Shown here piece by piece: positions 1 through 8,763 of a stretch of DNA of 64,000 nt. Each line of letters starts with the position of its first letter. Position 1 is the stretch's first letter. The stretch is from contig NZ_JASHIZ010000013.1 in NCBI RefSeq assembly GCF_030733425.1, forward strand, positions 62,001 to 126,000, written 5' to 3'. Made by a program: the position numbers and the translations under genes. The notes under the pieces were generated by a model. That model was not told where the DNA came from, did not search any database, and saw only the letters and a list, made by a program, of their open reading frames with translations. Origin of the DNA: Roseovarius sp. MMSF_3350 (GTDB lineage Bacteria > Pseudomonadota > Alphaproteobacteria > Rhodobacterales > Rhodobacteraceae).

Positions 1-831
1 TACCAGTTCTACGTGGCCGAGTTCGAGGCCTATGCCCGCAAGGTGCTCGCCAATCCCGACAGCGGCTACGACAGCTTCATCGGCCCCGGCGACACGGCCA
101 TCACCGGCCCCGACGAGGTGCTGCGCCCCACCTCCAAGCTGCCGCAGATGCCCACCTACCACCTCAAGCGCAAGGACAGCAGCGGCATCACCCTGGTCAA
201 TATCGGCGTCGGCCCCTCCAACGCGAAGACGGCGACCGACCACATCGCCGTCCTGCGCCCCCATGCCTGGATCATGGTGGGCCATTGCGCGGGCCTCAGG
301 AACTCGCAATCGCTGGGCGATTTCGTCCTCGCCCATGCCTACCTGCGCGAGGATGCGGTACTCGATGCCGATCTGCCCGCCTGGGTGCCCATCCCGGCGC
401 TGGCCGAAGTGCAGATCGCGCTGGAAAAGGCCGTCGCAGCGGAAACCGAACTGGAAGGCTACGCGCTGAAAAGCGTCATGCGCACCGGCACCGTTGCCAG
501 CTTCGACAACCGCAACTGGGAACTGCGCGACCAGTCCGGCCCGGTCCAGCGCCTCAGCCAGTCCCGCGCCATCGCGCTCGACATGGAAAGCGCGACCATC
601 GCCGCCAACGGCTTTCGCTTCCGTGTACCCTACGGCACGCTTCTGTGCGTGTCGGACAAGCCCCTGCATGGCGAGCTGAAACTGCCCGGCATGGCCAGCG
701 ATTTCTACAAGACGCAGGTGTCCCGCCACCTGATGATCGGCATCCGCGCGATGGAGCATATCCGCGACATGCCCCTGGAACGCATCCACAGCCGCAAACT
801 GCGCAGCTTCGACGAAACGGCGTTCCTCTAG
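1..831 (+). CDS. amn: AMP nucleosidase, C-terminal part (5' end outside window)
   Basis: Hydrolyses AMP to adenine and ribose 5-phosphate in the cytoplasm, a purine salvage step. The reading frame is already open at base 1, so the start lies upstream and only the last 276 residues are visible. The nucleoside-phosphorylase-like core is clear: the GHCAGLRNSQ segment, then the ALDMESATIAANG stretch that carries the catalytic acidic residue in this family, then a CVSDKPLHGE segment. The DMES and SDKP motifs separate Amn from ordinary purine nucleoside phosphorylases. The next gene is 203 bp away and unrelated, with repeat-like hairpins between. Confidence 0.93.
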   Translation, partial: YQFYVAEFEAYARKVLANPDSGYDSFIGPGDTAITGPDEVLRPTSKLPQMPTYHLKRKDSSGITLVNIGVGPSNAKTATDHIAVLRPHAWIMVGHCAGLRNSQSLGDFVLAHAYLREDAVLDADLPAWVPIPALAEVQIALEKAVAAETELEGYALKSVMRTGTVASFDNRNWELRDQSGPVQRLSQSRAIALDMESATIAANGFRFRVPYGTLLCVSDKPLHGELKLPGMASDFYKTQVSRHLMIGIRAMEHIRDMPLERIHSRKLRSFDETAFL

Positions 832-857
832 ACTCGACCGGGCATCGAAGAACACCC

Positions 858-1015
858 GTCCCGGACTTGATCCGGGACCTCCCTGCGCTTTGCCACCCCA
901 ATGAACACGATGATCGGCCACCCGCCCCCAATGGCACCGCCCTGCCCACATAGATTGAAAATACTCGCGCCGACTCGCGTTTTACGTCTACGCTGCTCGG
1001 ATTCCGATCCGGAAT
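858..1015. repeat. Two intergenic palindromes (repeat-like) between amn and the stress gene
   Basis: A hairpin with 8-bp arms GTCCCGGA/TCCGGGAC around CTTGA sits at 858-878. A second palindrome, ATTCCG-ATC-CGGAAT, sits at 1001-1015. No T-run follows the first, so it is not a classic terminator. Sequences of this form (GTCCCGGACTTGATCCGGGAC-like) recur between genes in many alphaproteobacteria, as I recall. Whether these two belong to one family in this genome cannot be tested in this window. Confidence 0.55.
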
Positions 1016-1034
1016 GACACGACAGGAGAAAACA

Positions 1035-1469
1035 ATGTCAAAAAAACTGGTCCTGGGATTTGACGACAGTGAAAGCGCCAAGGCGGCTCTCGACTTCGCC
1101 ATCACGATGGCAAAGGCACAAGGTTCCGAGGTGATCGTTGCTCACGTGCTGGAATGGTCGCCCTATTCCTTCCTCACCAAGGAAGAGCTCGAGGAACGGC
1201 ACATGCGCCGCAAGGAGGAACTGGCCCGCGCCGAGGAGGCGCTGCTCAAACCCGTTCTGAAGCAGCTCGCCGATGCCGGCATCACCGCCACCACGGTCCT
1301 GCGCTATGGCCACATCGCCGACACGCTGGTCGAGATCATCAACGAGAACAAGGCTCAGCAGGTCGTCATCGGCCGCACCGGACATTCCGCGCTGTCGTCG
1401 CGGATCTTCGGCTCTGTCGCGGGCAGCCTCGCGCAGGCCGCGCCGGTGCCCGTCACCATCGTGCCGTGA
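1035..1469 (+). CDS. Universal stress protein (UspA family)
   Basis: A 144-residue single-domain UspA protein, a cytoplasmic nucleotide-binding stress protein. The N-terminal LVLGFDDSESAKAALDFA strand-loop with its Asp, and the C-terminal VIGRTGHSALSSRIFGSVAG segment, match the ATP-binding G-2x-G-9x-G(S/T) signature, so an ATP-binding subtype is likely. The ATG at 1035 is chosen because AGGAG lies about 8 bases upstream; an in-frame start at 1014 would leave no such site. It ends 40 bp before the sodium symporter gene, so the two are probably co-transcribed and the stress protein may respond to the same ion or energy signal. Confidence 0.9.
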   Translation: MSKKLVLGFDDSESAKAALDFAITMAKAQGSEVIVAHVLEWSPYSFLTKEELEERHMRRKEELARAEEALLKPVLKQLADAGITATTVLRYGHIADTLVEIINENKAQQVVIGRTGHSALSSRIFGSVAGSLAQAAPVPVTIVP

Positions 1470-1509
1470 CAACGTGCCAAGCATTCAACAAGAAAATCGA
1501 GGGACACAG

Positions 1510-3054
1510 ATGAAACATTCACTCAAGACGCCCCTGGCGGCGCTCTTCGCCCTGCTGGCGCTCAGCGCTCCGGCCCTGGCGCAATCCGTCGACGAACGCG
1601 TCAACGAGATCTTCGCCAACTCCACCGGCTGGTTCGTCAGCCTGATCTTCTCCGACTTCCCGGGCACGAACTTTCCCTGGATCGTGGGCTGGCTGGTCAT
1701 CGCCGCCACCGTCTTCACCATCTATTTCGGCGTGGTGCAGTTCCGCTGGGTCGGCCACTCCATCGCGCTCGTGAAGGGCGACTATTCCGATCCCAACGAC
1801 GCGGGCGAGGTCAGCCACTTCCAGGCGCTCGCCACGGCGCTTTCGGGCACGGTGGGCCTTGGCAACATCGCGGGCGTCGCGGTCGCCATCGGCATCGGCG
1901 GTCCGGGGGCCACGTTCTGGATGATCCTCGCCGGCCTCATGGGCATGGCATCGAAATTCACCGAATGTACGCTGGGCGTGAAATACCGCAACGAATACCC
2001 CGACGGCAAGGTCTCGGGCGGCCCGATGTACTACCTGTCGAAGGGCTTCAAGGAACGCGGCATCTTCGGCGGCGGCATCCTGGCGGTCCTCTTCTCGATC
2101 TTCTGCATCCTGGGCGCACTTGGCGGCGGCAACATGTTCCAGGCCAACCAGGCCCATGCGCAGCTGACCAACGTCTTCGGTGAATATCCCGGCTGGGTCA
2201 CCGGCCTCGTCATGGCCGCGGTCGTCTTCGCCGTGATCGTCGGCGGCCTCAAGTCCATCGCCCGCGTCACCGAAAAGGTCGTGCCCTTCATGGGCATCCT
2301 CTATGTCGGCACTGCGCTCATCATCATCGCGATGAACTACGACCAGATCGGCACCGCCTTCGGGCGCATCTTCGAGGGGGCGTTTACCGGCCTCGGCGTC
2401 GCCGGCGGCATGGTCGGCGCACTGATCCAGGGCTTCCGCCGCGCCGCGTTCTCGAACGAGGCGGGCGTGGGGTCTGCCGCCATCGCCCACTCGGCCGTGC
2501 GCACCAAGGAACCCATCACCGAGGGCTTCGTCTCGCTGCTGGAGCCCTTCATCGACACGGTCGTGGTCTGCACCATGACGGCGCTGGTCATCATCATCAC
2601 CGACCAGCTGATCACCGACCCCGAAACCGGGCTTTTCGTACTGAACGAGGCCGGCACCGCGATCCAGACGGTGGGCGACAACACCGGCGTCGCGCTCACC
2701 TCGGCGGCGTTCCAGTCCTCGATCGACGGGTTCAAGTACATCCTGGCGCTGGCCGTGATCCTCTTCGCCTTCTCCACGATGCTCAGCTGGTCCTATTACG
2801 GGCTGAAGGCGTGGACCTACCTCTTCGGCGAGGGCAAGACGAAAGAACTGGTGTTCAAGCTGATCTTCTGCGTCTTCGTGGTGATCGGCGCGGCCGCCAG
2901 CCTCGGCCCGGTGATCGATTTCTCCGACGCCGCGATCTTCGCCATGGCGGTGGTCAACGTGCTGGGCCTCTACTTCCTGATGCCGATCGTCAAGCGCGAG
3001 CTGCAAAGCTACGCCGCGCGCCTGCGCTCGGGCGAGATCAGGAAGTACAAGTAA
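1510..3054 (+). CDS. Alanine/glycine:cation symporter (AGCS) family protein
   Basis: An inner-membrane sodium-coupled amino-acid importer, 514 residues. After an N-terminal signal-peptide-like stretch ending in ALAQS come about ten hydrophobic helices. Family landmarks are ALSGTVGLGNIAGVAVAIG, GGPGATFWMI and the SNEAGVGSAAIAHSA loop, close to the AGCS sodium/substrate motifs. ATG 1510 is chosen because translation from there begins with the signal-like sequence; the longer in-frame extension is low-complexity and overlaps the stress gene. It follows the universal stress gene on the same strand and is closed by a strong terminator at 3096. Alanine or glycine is the usual substrate, but the exact one cannot be read from sequence. 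Confidence 0.93.
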   Translation: MKHSLKTPLAALFALLALSAPALAQSVDERVNEIFANSTGWFVSLIFSDFPGTNFPWIVGWLVIAATVFTIYFGVVQFRWVGHSIALVKGDYSDPNDAGEVSHFQALATALSGTVGLGNIAGVAVAIGIGGPGATFWMILAGLMGMASKFTECTLGVKYRNEYPDGKVSGGPMYYLSKGFKERGIFGGGILAVLFSIFCILGALGGGNMFQANQAHAQLTNVFGEYPGWVTGLVMAAVVFAVIVGGLKSIARVTEKVVPFMGILYVGTALIIIAMNYDQIGTAFGRIFEGAFTGLGVAGGMVGALIQGFRRAAFSNEAGVGSAAIAHSAVRTKEPITEGFVSLLEPFIDTVVVCTMTALVIIITDQLITDPETGLFVLNEAGTAIQTVGDNTGVALTSAAFQSSIDGFKYILALAVILFAFSTMLSWSYYGLKAWTYLFGEGKTKELVFKLIFCVFVVIGAAASLGPVIDFSDAAIFAMAVVNVLGLYFLMPIVKRELQSYAARLRSGEIRKYK

Positions 3055-3095
3055 GGCGCTGCGGTCCCCGAACTGGCACCGTCACATCAACGACA

Positions 3096-3128
3096 CCGCC
3101 CTCGCAGGATCTGCGGGGGCGGTTTTTT
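3096..3128 (+). terminator. Rho-independent terminator after the AGCS symporter gene
   Basis: A GC-rich stem CCGCC(CT)CGCA / TGCG(GG)GGCGG around the loop GGATC is followed by TTTTTT at 3123-3128, 42 bp after the stop codon. It closes the usp-symporter unit. Confidence 0.85.
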
Positions 3129-3640
3129 CGTTGGCTGCCGCCGATGCCAAGGGGCGCAGGTCAACCTTGAACCGGCAAGACAATGTCCTTGCAACGAGAC
3201 CCGCACACAGAGGCCCCCATCGCATTTCGCGTTGCCGCAAATGTCCGGTGCCAGTCCTTAAGTTCCACACTCACAAAGCGCCCGCGCGGAACAAGCGCGA
3301 AGCCCGCCGCGCATCGCCGGGCCGTCCCGTCACGCCAGAGGCGTGCCGACTATAGTTGGCGCACCTTTGGTGCGACGGCACGGCGATTTGGCAGGTGAAG
3401 TGTCACGCTCTCAGGTTGGATGTGCTTGGCGGGCATAAATTGCCCATCACCATCGTCGGTTCGCCGCACCACGGCCCGTCAATGCGCGTCTCCTCACCGT
3501 CAGTACAGAACGTCCGCCTCGTCCCGCAAAGCAGACTTACCCCTACCGCAAGACCGATCTACCGATCACGACGCAAAGGCCAAGCCACCAATCGCCGCGC
3601 ACCGAAACCTGCGCGAGACGCGGGCCGCCGGTTCAGCCCG
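3129..3640. other. Gene-free stretch between two convergent units
   Basis: About 510 bp between the symporter terminator and the end of the LOV kinase gene. Short open frames exist on both strands, but none has a ribosome binding site or recognisable composition. I see no RNA gene and no strong hairpin. Confidence 0.6.
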
Positions 3641-4720
3641 TCACAGCTCGACCGTCACCCGCGTGCCCTGTTCCAGACGCTCGACCGACAGATCCGCCTC
3701 CAGCGATTGTGTCAGCGCCTGCACGATGCTGCCGCCGACGCCGGGCTTGCCGTTTTCGCCGGTCGTGTCCAGCGCGCCCTCGTGATGCTCGGCCCGGTCC
3801 CGCTGCGCCTCGATACTGGCCGCCGAAAAGGGCCAGTTGCTGCCCTCCGGCAAACCGTTGCCGTCATCCTCGACGATCAGACGCACCCCGCCCTCGTCGC
3901 GCCGCGCGAACCGCACCTCGACGCTGCCCGCGGACCGGCCTTCGAAGGCATGTTCAAGCGCGTTGGTCAGAAACTCCGACAAGAGCAGCCCCAGCCTTGC
4001 CGCCTGGTCCACCGGCAGCGAGACCTCGTCGCACTCCACGTTCACCCGGATCGCCCCGCGCGGCTCCAGGCTGGAAATGACCGAGGCGATCCGGCTCAGA
4101 TAGGCGCCCGCCGCAATTTCCTCACTGGTGCCGTCGCTCCCGTCGCTCAACAGCTCGTCATAGAGCACCGACAATGCCTCGATCCGCCGGCTGATCGCCT
4201 TCAGCGAGTCCTCGGTGACCTCCTGTCGCGCCTGAAGGCGGATCATGCTGACGATCATCGCAAGGTGGTTCTTGACCCGGTGCTGCAACTCCCGCAAGAG
4301 CCCGATCGAGTCGTCCTCTCCCGCCGCGTCGGCGCCGCCGGGCACCTCCCGCTGCAACCCGAAAAAGGCCGTCAGCTCGCCATCCTCGCCATGTATCGGC
4401 GCGACCAGCAACTGGTTGCGAAACGCCGAGCCATCGGCCCTGTAATTGGTCAGCGTGACCTCGAATTCCTTCTCGGAATCCAGGCCGTCGCGAATGCGCC
4501 CGACATGCTGCGTATCCGTCTCCGGTCCCTGCAGAAAGCGGCAGTTCCGCCCGATCGCATAGCTGCGGCTGTACAGGGTCAGCGTCTCGAAGGCGGTGTT
4601 GACGTAGGTGATCGGGTTGTCCTCTATCCGCGGATCCGTCAGCACGATCGACAACGGAGAATGCCGAATGGCATTCTTCATTGTATCGTCACCATCCATG
4701 CTGGCGTCCATCGGTTTCAT
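3641..4720 (-). CDS. LOV-domain blue-light sensor histidine kinase (HWE/HisKA_2 type)
   Basis: A soluble light-responsive kinase of 359 residues. The LOV domain spans about 18-126 and carries the flavin motif GRNCRFLQG with the adduct-forming Cys60, followed by NYRADGSAFRN and FFGLQREV, all canonical LOV positions. The kinase core follows: LQHRVKNHLAMIVSMI (phospho-acceptor His147), the N-box EFLTNALEHAF (Asn253) and VEDDGNGLP, typical of HisKA_2/HWE kinases such as Brucella LOV-HK and the Erythrobacter EL kinases. ATG 4720 has GGGGGA 7 bases upstream; a TTG at 4726 is less likely. There is no transmembrane segment. It lies 113 bp downstream of a Crp/Fnr regulator on the same strand, with its own promoter between. 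No partner response regulator is adjacent. Confidence 0.93.
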   Translation of the reverse strand: MKPMDASMDGDDTMKNAIRHSPLSIVLTDPRIEDNPITYVNTAFETLTLYSRSYAIGRNCRFLQGPETDTQHVGRIRDGLDSEKEFEVTLTNYRADGSAFRNQLLVAPIHGEDGELTAFFGLQREVPGGADAAGEDDSIGLLRELQHRVKNHLAMIVSMIRLQARQEVTEDSLKAISRRIEALSVLYDELLSDGSDGTSEEIAAGAYLSRIASVISSLEPRGAIRVNVECDEVSLPVDQAARLGLLLSEFLTNALEHAFEGRSAGSVEVRFARRDEGGVRLIVEDDGNGLPEGSNWPFSAASIEAQRDRAEHHEGALDTTGENGKPGVGGSIVQALTQSLEADLSVERLEQGTRVTVEL

Positions 4721-4750
4721 GCGCAATCCCCCGGGTCCGAAATTGCTCAG

Positions 4751-4778
4751 ATTATATGACTTTTCGAAGCTGGTCCAA
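4751..4778 (-). promoter_or_regulatory. Sigma70-type promoter of the LOV kinase gene
   Basis: On the minus strand TTGGAC and TATAAT are separated by 16 bases, ending about 30 bases before the kinase ATG. A perfect TATAAT is rare in such GC-rich DNA. An inverted repeat GTACG-GTAA-CGTAC lies just upstream at 4806-4819 and could bind a regulator. Confidence 0.6.
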
Positions 4779-4833
4779 CCTTAGGGCAGGTCAACTGCAA
4801 TATCTGTACGGTAACGTACTTATTGAAGGGAAT

Positions 4834-5547
4834 TCAACCGTTTCGACCGGCATTGGGCAACAGGGCCCGATTGGCATTCCGAACAAGGTCGTAACATTCG
4901 CAACTCGCCTCCCTCAGCCCTTTCCGGTTTGTGATCCTGATGCGTCCCCGCGTGTAGGAGATCAGGCCGTTTTCCTGAAGATCCTGCGCCGCCTTCGTGA
5001 CTGTCGCGCGCCGGACACCCAGCATCTCGGACAGGAAATCGTGGGTCAGCCGCATCTCGGCGCCGTCGATCCGGTCGGCCATCGTTAAGAGCCACCGCGC
5101 CAGCCGTTGCCGCGCGTCATGCGTGCCGTTGCACGCACCCGAGATCATGACCTGGTAGAACACCGATTGCGCACTTGCCAGCAGCACCCGCTCAAACTCC
5201 GCATGGTCCGACTTCAATTTCAAGAACCGCTCCGCCGGCAGGCGCAGCGCCGCGCCCCCGATCTGCACCTCGTCGGTGTGCAACTGGTGCGACTGGCCCA
5301 ACAGCAGGTTCACCGCCGTCGACGCCTCGCGCCCCATGTTGGCCATCTCGATGCCAGACCCGTCGCTGTAGGTCGCAATCGCCGACACCACGGCAGTTTC
5401 GGGAAAATAGACCGCGTGCGTTGCCTCGCCCGAGCGCTGCAATACCGCCCCGGCCTTCAGCGTCACGTCCTCGCATTGTCCGGTCACCGCGTAATGCGTC
5501 TTGGGACCCAGCGCACAGAGAACCCCGTTATTCGTGCCATAAACCAT
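4834..5547 (-). CDS. Crp/Fnr-family transcriptional regulator
   Basis: A 237-residue regulator with an N-terminal cyclic-nucleotide-binding-like beta-barrel (about 15-130, with the phrase FPETAVVSAIATYSDGSGIE) and a C-terminal winged helix, LTHDFLSEMLGVRRATVTKA, for DNA binding. There is no N-terminal cysteine cluster, so it is not an oxygen-sensing Fnr. It belongs to the loosely defined Crp-like group often found beside HWE kinases and response regulators in alphaproteobacteria. The ATG at 5547 fits the family length; a TTG at 5619 would add 24 uncharacteristic residues. It is transcribed divergently from the arsenic operon and ends 113 bp before the LOV kinase gene. Confidence 0.85.
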   Translation of the reverse strand: MVYGTNNGVLCALGPKTHYAVTGQCEDVTLKAGAVLQRSGEATHAVYFPETAVVSAIATYSDGSGIEMANMGREASTAVNLLLGQSHQLHTDEVQIGGAALRLPAERFLKLKSDHAEFERVLLASAQSVFYQVMISGACNGTHDARQRLARWLLTMADRIDGAEMRLTHDFLSEMLGVRRATVTKAAQDLQENGLISYTRGRIRITNRKGLREASCECYDLVRNANRALLPNAGRNG

Positions 5548-5632
5548 GAAGGGGCAACGCCTCTCGGCCCGGTTTCGTTCACGCGAGAGGGCCACGGGCA
5601 AACACAGACTTGCGGACAATCCTTTATTTCAG

Positions 5633-5646
5633 TAATTCATGAATTA
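5633..5646. promoter_or_regulatory. 14-bp perfect palindrome at the arsenic operon start (ArsR operator)
   Basis: TAATTCATGAATTA is self-complementary and its last base is the A of the ATG start codon. ArsR/SmtB repressors bind AT-rich inverted repeats of this kind, and the first gene encodes an ArsR, so autoregulation is the natural reading. With the operator on the start codon, the mRNA leader must be very short. Confidence 0.65.
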
Positions 5647-6491
5647 TGGAAACACTGATTCCCCATCGGCTCGCCACCCTCGGCCACCCCCAGCGCATGG
5701 CGGTCTTCCGCCTTCTGATGCGGCGCTACCCCGATGCCGTGCCGGCGACCGAACTGGCCCACGCGCTCGACCTCAAGCCCAACACGCTCTCGACCTACGT
5801 GAACGCGCTGGTGCAGGCCGGGCTGATCACGCGCACGCGGCAGGGCACCTCCCTGCGCTACAGCGTCGAGATGACAGCGATGCGACAAACCCTCGATTAC
5901 CTCATCGGCGACTGCTGCCGCGGCCGCCCCGATGCCTGTTCCCTCACCTCACTGCACACCCTTCTCGGAGTTTCCCAAATGACCGACCGCAAATACAACG
6001 TGCTCTTCATCTGCACCGGCAATTCCGCCCGTTCGATCTTTGCCGAAAGCCTCCTGCGCGCCGAGGCGGGCAACCGCTTCAACGCCTATTCGGCAGGCAC
6101 CAGGCCCAGGTCCGAACTCAACCCCTTCGCGCTCGACGTACTGAAACAGAAGGGCCACGACACCTCGGTGCTCGAGGCCAAGAACGTCGCGGTCTTCCAA
6201 GGACCCGACGCGCCGCAATTCGATTTCGTCTTCACCGTCTGCGACCAGGCCGCGAACGAGGATTGCCCGGCCTGGACCGGCCAGCCCGTCAGCGCCCACT
6301 GGGGCATGCCAGACCCGGTGAAAGCGACAGGCACCGACGCGCAAAAGGCGCTCGCCTTCCAACAGGCCTACGGCGCGCTGCAAAACCGCATCAAGGCGTT
6401 TACAAGCTTGTCACTCGACAGCCTCGACCGGATTTCCCTACAAAAAGCCGTAGATGACATCGGCCGCACCAACGCAGGAGCCTCCGCATGA
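5646..6491 (+). CDS. arsRC: ArsR repressor fused to thioredoxin-type arsenate reductase (ArsR-ArsC)
   Basis: A 281-residue fusion. Residues 1-100 form an ArsR/SmtB winged helix ([22 protein letters not shown]) with a C-terminal Cys90-Cys91-Cys98 cluster, resembling the arsenite site of the Acidithiobacillus-type ArsR. Residues 112-250 form a low-molecular-weight-phosphatase-like arsenate reductase: the P-loop CTGNSAR with catalytic Cys123 and Arg129, a second cysteine in FTVCDQ (Cys199), a third in NEDCPAW (Cys207), and the acid in HWGMPDP. There is no stop or frameshift between the halves. Start ATG 5646 overlaps the operator palindrome and no Shine-Dalgarno sequence is evident. The ATGA overlap with the GAPDH gene indicates translational coupling. 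Confidence 0.9.
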   Translation: METLIPHRLATLGHPQRMAVFRLLMRRYPDAVPATELAHALDLKPNTLSTYVNALVQAGLITRTRQGTSLRYSVEMTAMRQTLDYLIGDCCRGRPDACSLTSLHTLLGVSQMTDRKYNVLFICTGNSARSIFAESLLRAEAGNRFNAYSAGTRPRSELNPFALDVLKQKGHDTSVLEAKNVAVFQGPDAPQFDFVFTVCDQAANEDCPAWTGQPVSAHWGMPDPVKATGTDAQKALAFQQAYGALQNRIKAFTSLSLDSLDRISLQKAVDDIGRTNAGASA

Positions 6492-7486
6492 CCACCTACG
6501 CCGTCAACGGGCTCGGCCGCATCGGCAAGCTGATCCTCAAGCCGCTGCTGGAGCGCGGCGCGAAAATCGCCTGGATCAACGACGCCGTGGGCGACCCGGA
6601 AATGCACGCGCATCTTCTGGAATTCGACACCGTGCATGGCCGCTGGGAGGCCGCGTTCGCCCATGACGCCGACAGCGTCACCATCGACGGCACCCGCATC
6701 CCCTTCATCGGCACGAAGGACCTCTCGGCCCTGCCGCTCGACGGCGTCGACGTGGTCATCGACTGCACCGGCGCCTTCAAGACCGAGGCCAAGCTGGCCC
6801 CCTATTTCGACGCCGGCGTGAAAAAACTGGTCGTCTCCGCCCCGGTCAAGGACGGCGACGCGGCCAACATCGTCATGGGCGTCAACGACGAGATCTACGA
6901 CCCCGCCCGCCACCGCATCGTCACCGCCGCCAGCTGCACCACCAACTGCCTCGCCCCCGTGGTCAAGGTCATCCACGAGAACCTGACGATCAAGCACGGT
7001 TCCATGACCACGATCCACGACGTCACCAACACCCAGACCATCGTCGACCGCCCCGCCAAGGACCTGCGCCGCGCCCGCTCGGCGCTCAACTCGCTCATTC
7101 CCACCACCACCGGCAGCGCCACGGCGATCACGCTGATCTACCCCGAACTGAAAGGCCGCCTGAACGGCCATGCCGTCCGAGTACCGTTGCTCAACGCCTC
7201 GATCACCGACTGCGTCTTCGAGGTCGAGCGCGAAACCACCGCCGAAGAGGTCAACACCTTCTTCAAGGCCGCGTCCGAAGGCTCGCTGAAAGATATCCTC
7301 GGCTACGAGGAACGCCCGCTGGTCTCCGCCGACTACACCAACGACACCCGCTCCGGCATCGTCGACGCGCCCTCGACCATGGTCGTCAACGGCACCCACG
7401 TGAAGATCTACGCCTGGTACGACAACGAGATGGGCTATGCCCACCGCCTCGTCGACGTGGCCCTGATGGTCGGCGCCTCGCTGTGA
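6488..7486 (+). CDS. Arsenic-operon glyceraldehyde-3-phosphate dehydrogenase
   Basis: A 332-residue GAPDH. The NAD-binding start [17 protein letters not shown], the active-site [10 protein letters not shown] with nucleophile Cys150, and His177 in TIHDVTNTQ are all present, as is the C-terminal [13 protein letters not shown]. In ArsJ operons this enzyme uses arsenate in place of phosphate to form 1-arseno-3-phosphoglycerate, which ArsJ exports. That role is inferred from position: the gene overlaps arsRC by 4 bp upstream and arsJ by 4 bp downstream. A separate glycolytic or Calvin-cycle GAPDH is expected elsewhere in the genome. Confidence 0.93.
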   Translation: MTTYAVNGLGRIGKLILKPLLERGAKIAWINDAVGDPEMHAHLLEFDTVHGRWEAAFAHDADSVTIDGTRIPFIGTKDLSALPLDGVDVVIDCTGAFKTEAKLAPYFDAGVKKLVVSAPVKDGDAANIVMGVNDEIYDPARHRIVTAASCTTNCLAPVVKVIHENLTIKHGSMTTIHDVTNTQTIVDRPAKDLRRARSALNSLIPTTTGSATAITLIYPELKGRLNGHAVRVPLLNASITDCVFEVERETTAEEVNTFFKAASEGSLKDILGYEERPLVSADYTNDTRSGIVDAPSTMVVNGTHVKIYAWYDNEMGYAHRLVDVALMVGASL

Positions 7487-8763
7487 CACAGGCCACCGCC
7501 CGCCCCGAAGGCCTCTCGGCCTATATCGCCGTTACCGCCGCCTACTGGGCCTTCATGCTCACCGACGGGGCGCTGCGGATGCTGGTGCTTCTGCATTTCC
7601 ACACGCTGGGCTTTTCGCCTGTCCAACTGGCCTACCTCTTCGTCCTCTACGAGATCGCCGGCATGGTCACCAACCTCGCAGCCGGCTGGATCGCCGCCCG
7701 CTTCGGCCTGACCTCGACGCTCTATGCCGGCCTCGGCATACAGGTGCTGGCCCTGCTGGCCCTCACCCAGCTCGATCCCGACTGGGCCATCGGCCTCTCG
7801 GTCGCCTTCGTGATGGTCGTCCAGGGCGCCAGCGGCGTGGCCAAGGACCTCGCCAAGATGTCCTCCAAGTCCGCGGTCAAGCTCCTCGCCCCCACCACCG
7901 GCGGCGGTCTCTTCCGCTGGGTCGCCATGCTCACCGGCTCCAAGAACGCCGTCAAGGGTCTGGGCTTCCTGCTGGGCGCGGCCCTCCTGGCGCTCATCGG
8001 CTTCACCGGCGCCGTGCTCGGCATGGCCGCCATCCTCGCCCTCATCCTCGTGGCGGTCCTTCTCGCCATGCCCCCCGGCCTGCCCAAGGGCCGCAAGGGC
8101 GCGAAATTCTCCGAGGTCTTCTCCAAGTCCCCGAACGTCAACTGGCTGTCGGCAGCCCGCGTCTTTCTCTTCGGCGCGCGCGACGTGTGGTTCGTGGTGG
8201 GCATCCCGATCTACTTCTACGCCGTCCTGTCCGACGGTTCTGAGGCGGGCAACCGCGCCGCCTTCTTCCTCATCGGCACGTTCATGGCCGTCTGGGTCAT
8301 CCTCTACGGCGCCGTGCAGGCCGGCGCCCCCCGCCTCCTGCGCGCCGCCGCCCGCCCCGAGTCCGATCTGGTCACCGCCGCCCGCGGCTGGGCCTGGACC
8401 CTCGCCGCCATTCCCGCCGCCCTGACCGCCGCCGCGCTCATGGCTTCCGGCCCACAGCCCTGGCTGACCGTCACGCTGGTCATAGGCCTGCTGGTCTTCG
8501 GCGCCGTCTTTGCGGTGAACTCCTCGCTGCACTCCTACCTGATCCTCGCCTTCACGCAGTCCGAGCGCGTCACGATGGACGTGGGCTTCTACTACATGGC
8601 CAATGCCGGCGGGCGGCTGGCCGGCACCGTGCTCTCGGGCCTCACCTACCAGCTGGGCGGCCTGCCCCTGATGCTGGGCACCGCGACCGCGATGGTCGCA
8701 GCCTCGGCCCTGGCGTCCGGTCGCCTCGATCCGGCCCTGGACCAGGAACGCCCGGCCACGTAG
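7483..8763 (+). CDS. arsJ: ArsJ organoarsenical efflux MFS transporter
   Basis: A 426-residue major-facilitator protein with about 12 hydrophobic helices. It starts at GTG 7483, inside the last codons of the GAPDH gene. ArsJ-typical segments include [20 protein letters not shown] in the first helix and [19 protein letters not shown] in the central cytoplasmic loop. ArsJ removes 1-arseno-3-phosphoglycerate, which breaks down to arsenate outside the cell, so with the GAPDH it forms an arsenate efflux route that needs no reduction. Three genes with 4-bp overlaps make one operon, ending here. Confidence 0.92.
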   Translation: MTQATARPEGLSAYIAVTAAYWAFMLTDGALRMLVLLHFHTLGFSPVQLAYLFVLYEIAGMVTNLAAGWIAARFGLTSTLYAGLGIQVLALLALTQLDPDWAIGLSVAFVMVVQGASGVAKDLAKMSSKSAVKLLAPTTGGGLFRWVAMLTGSKNAVKGLGFLLGAALLALIGFTGAVLGMAAILALILVAVLLAMPPGLPKGRKGAKFSEVFSKSPNVNWLSAARVFLFGARDVWFVVGIPIYFYAVLSDGSEAGNRAAFFLIGTFMAVWVILYGAVQAGAPRLLRAAARPESDLVTAARGWAWTLAAIPAALTAAALMASGPQPWLTVTLVIGLLVFGAVFAVNSSLHSYLILAFTQSERVTMDVGFYYMANAGGRLAGTVLSGLTYQLGGLPLMLGTATAMVAASALASGRLDPALDQERPAT

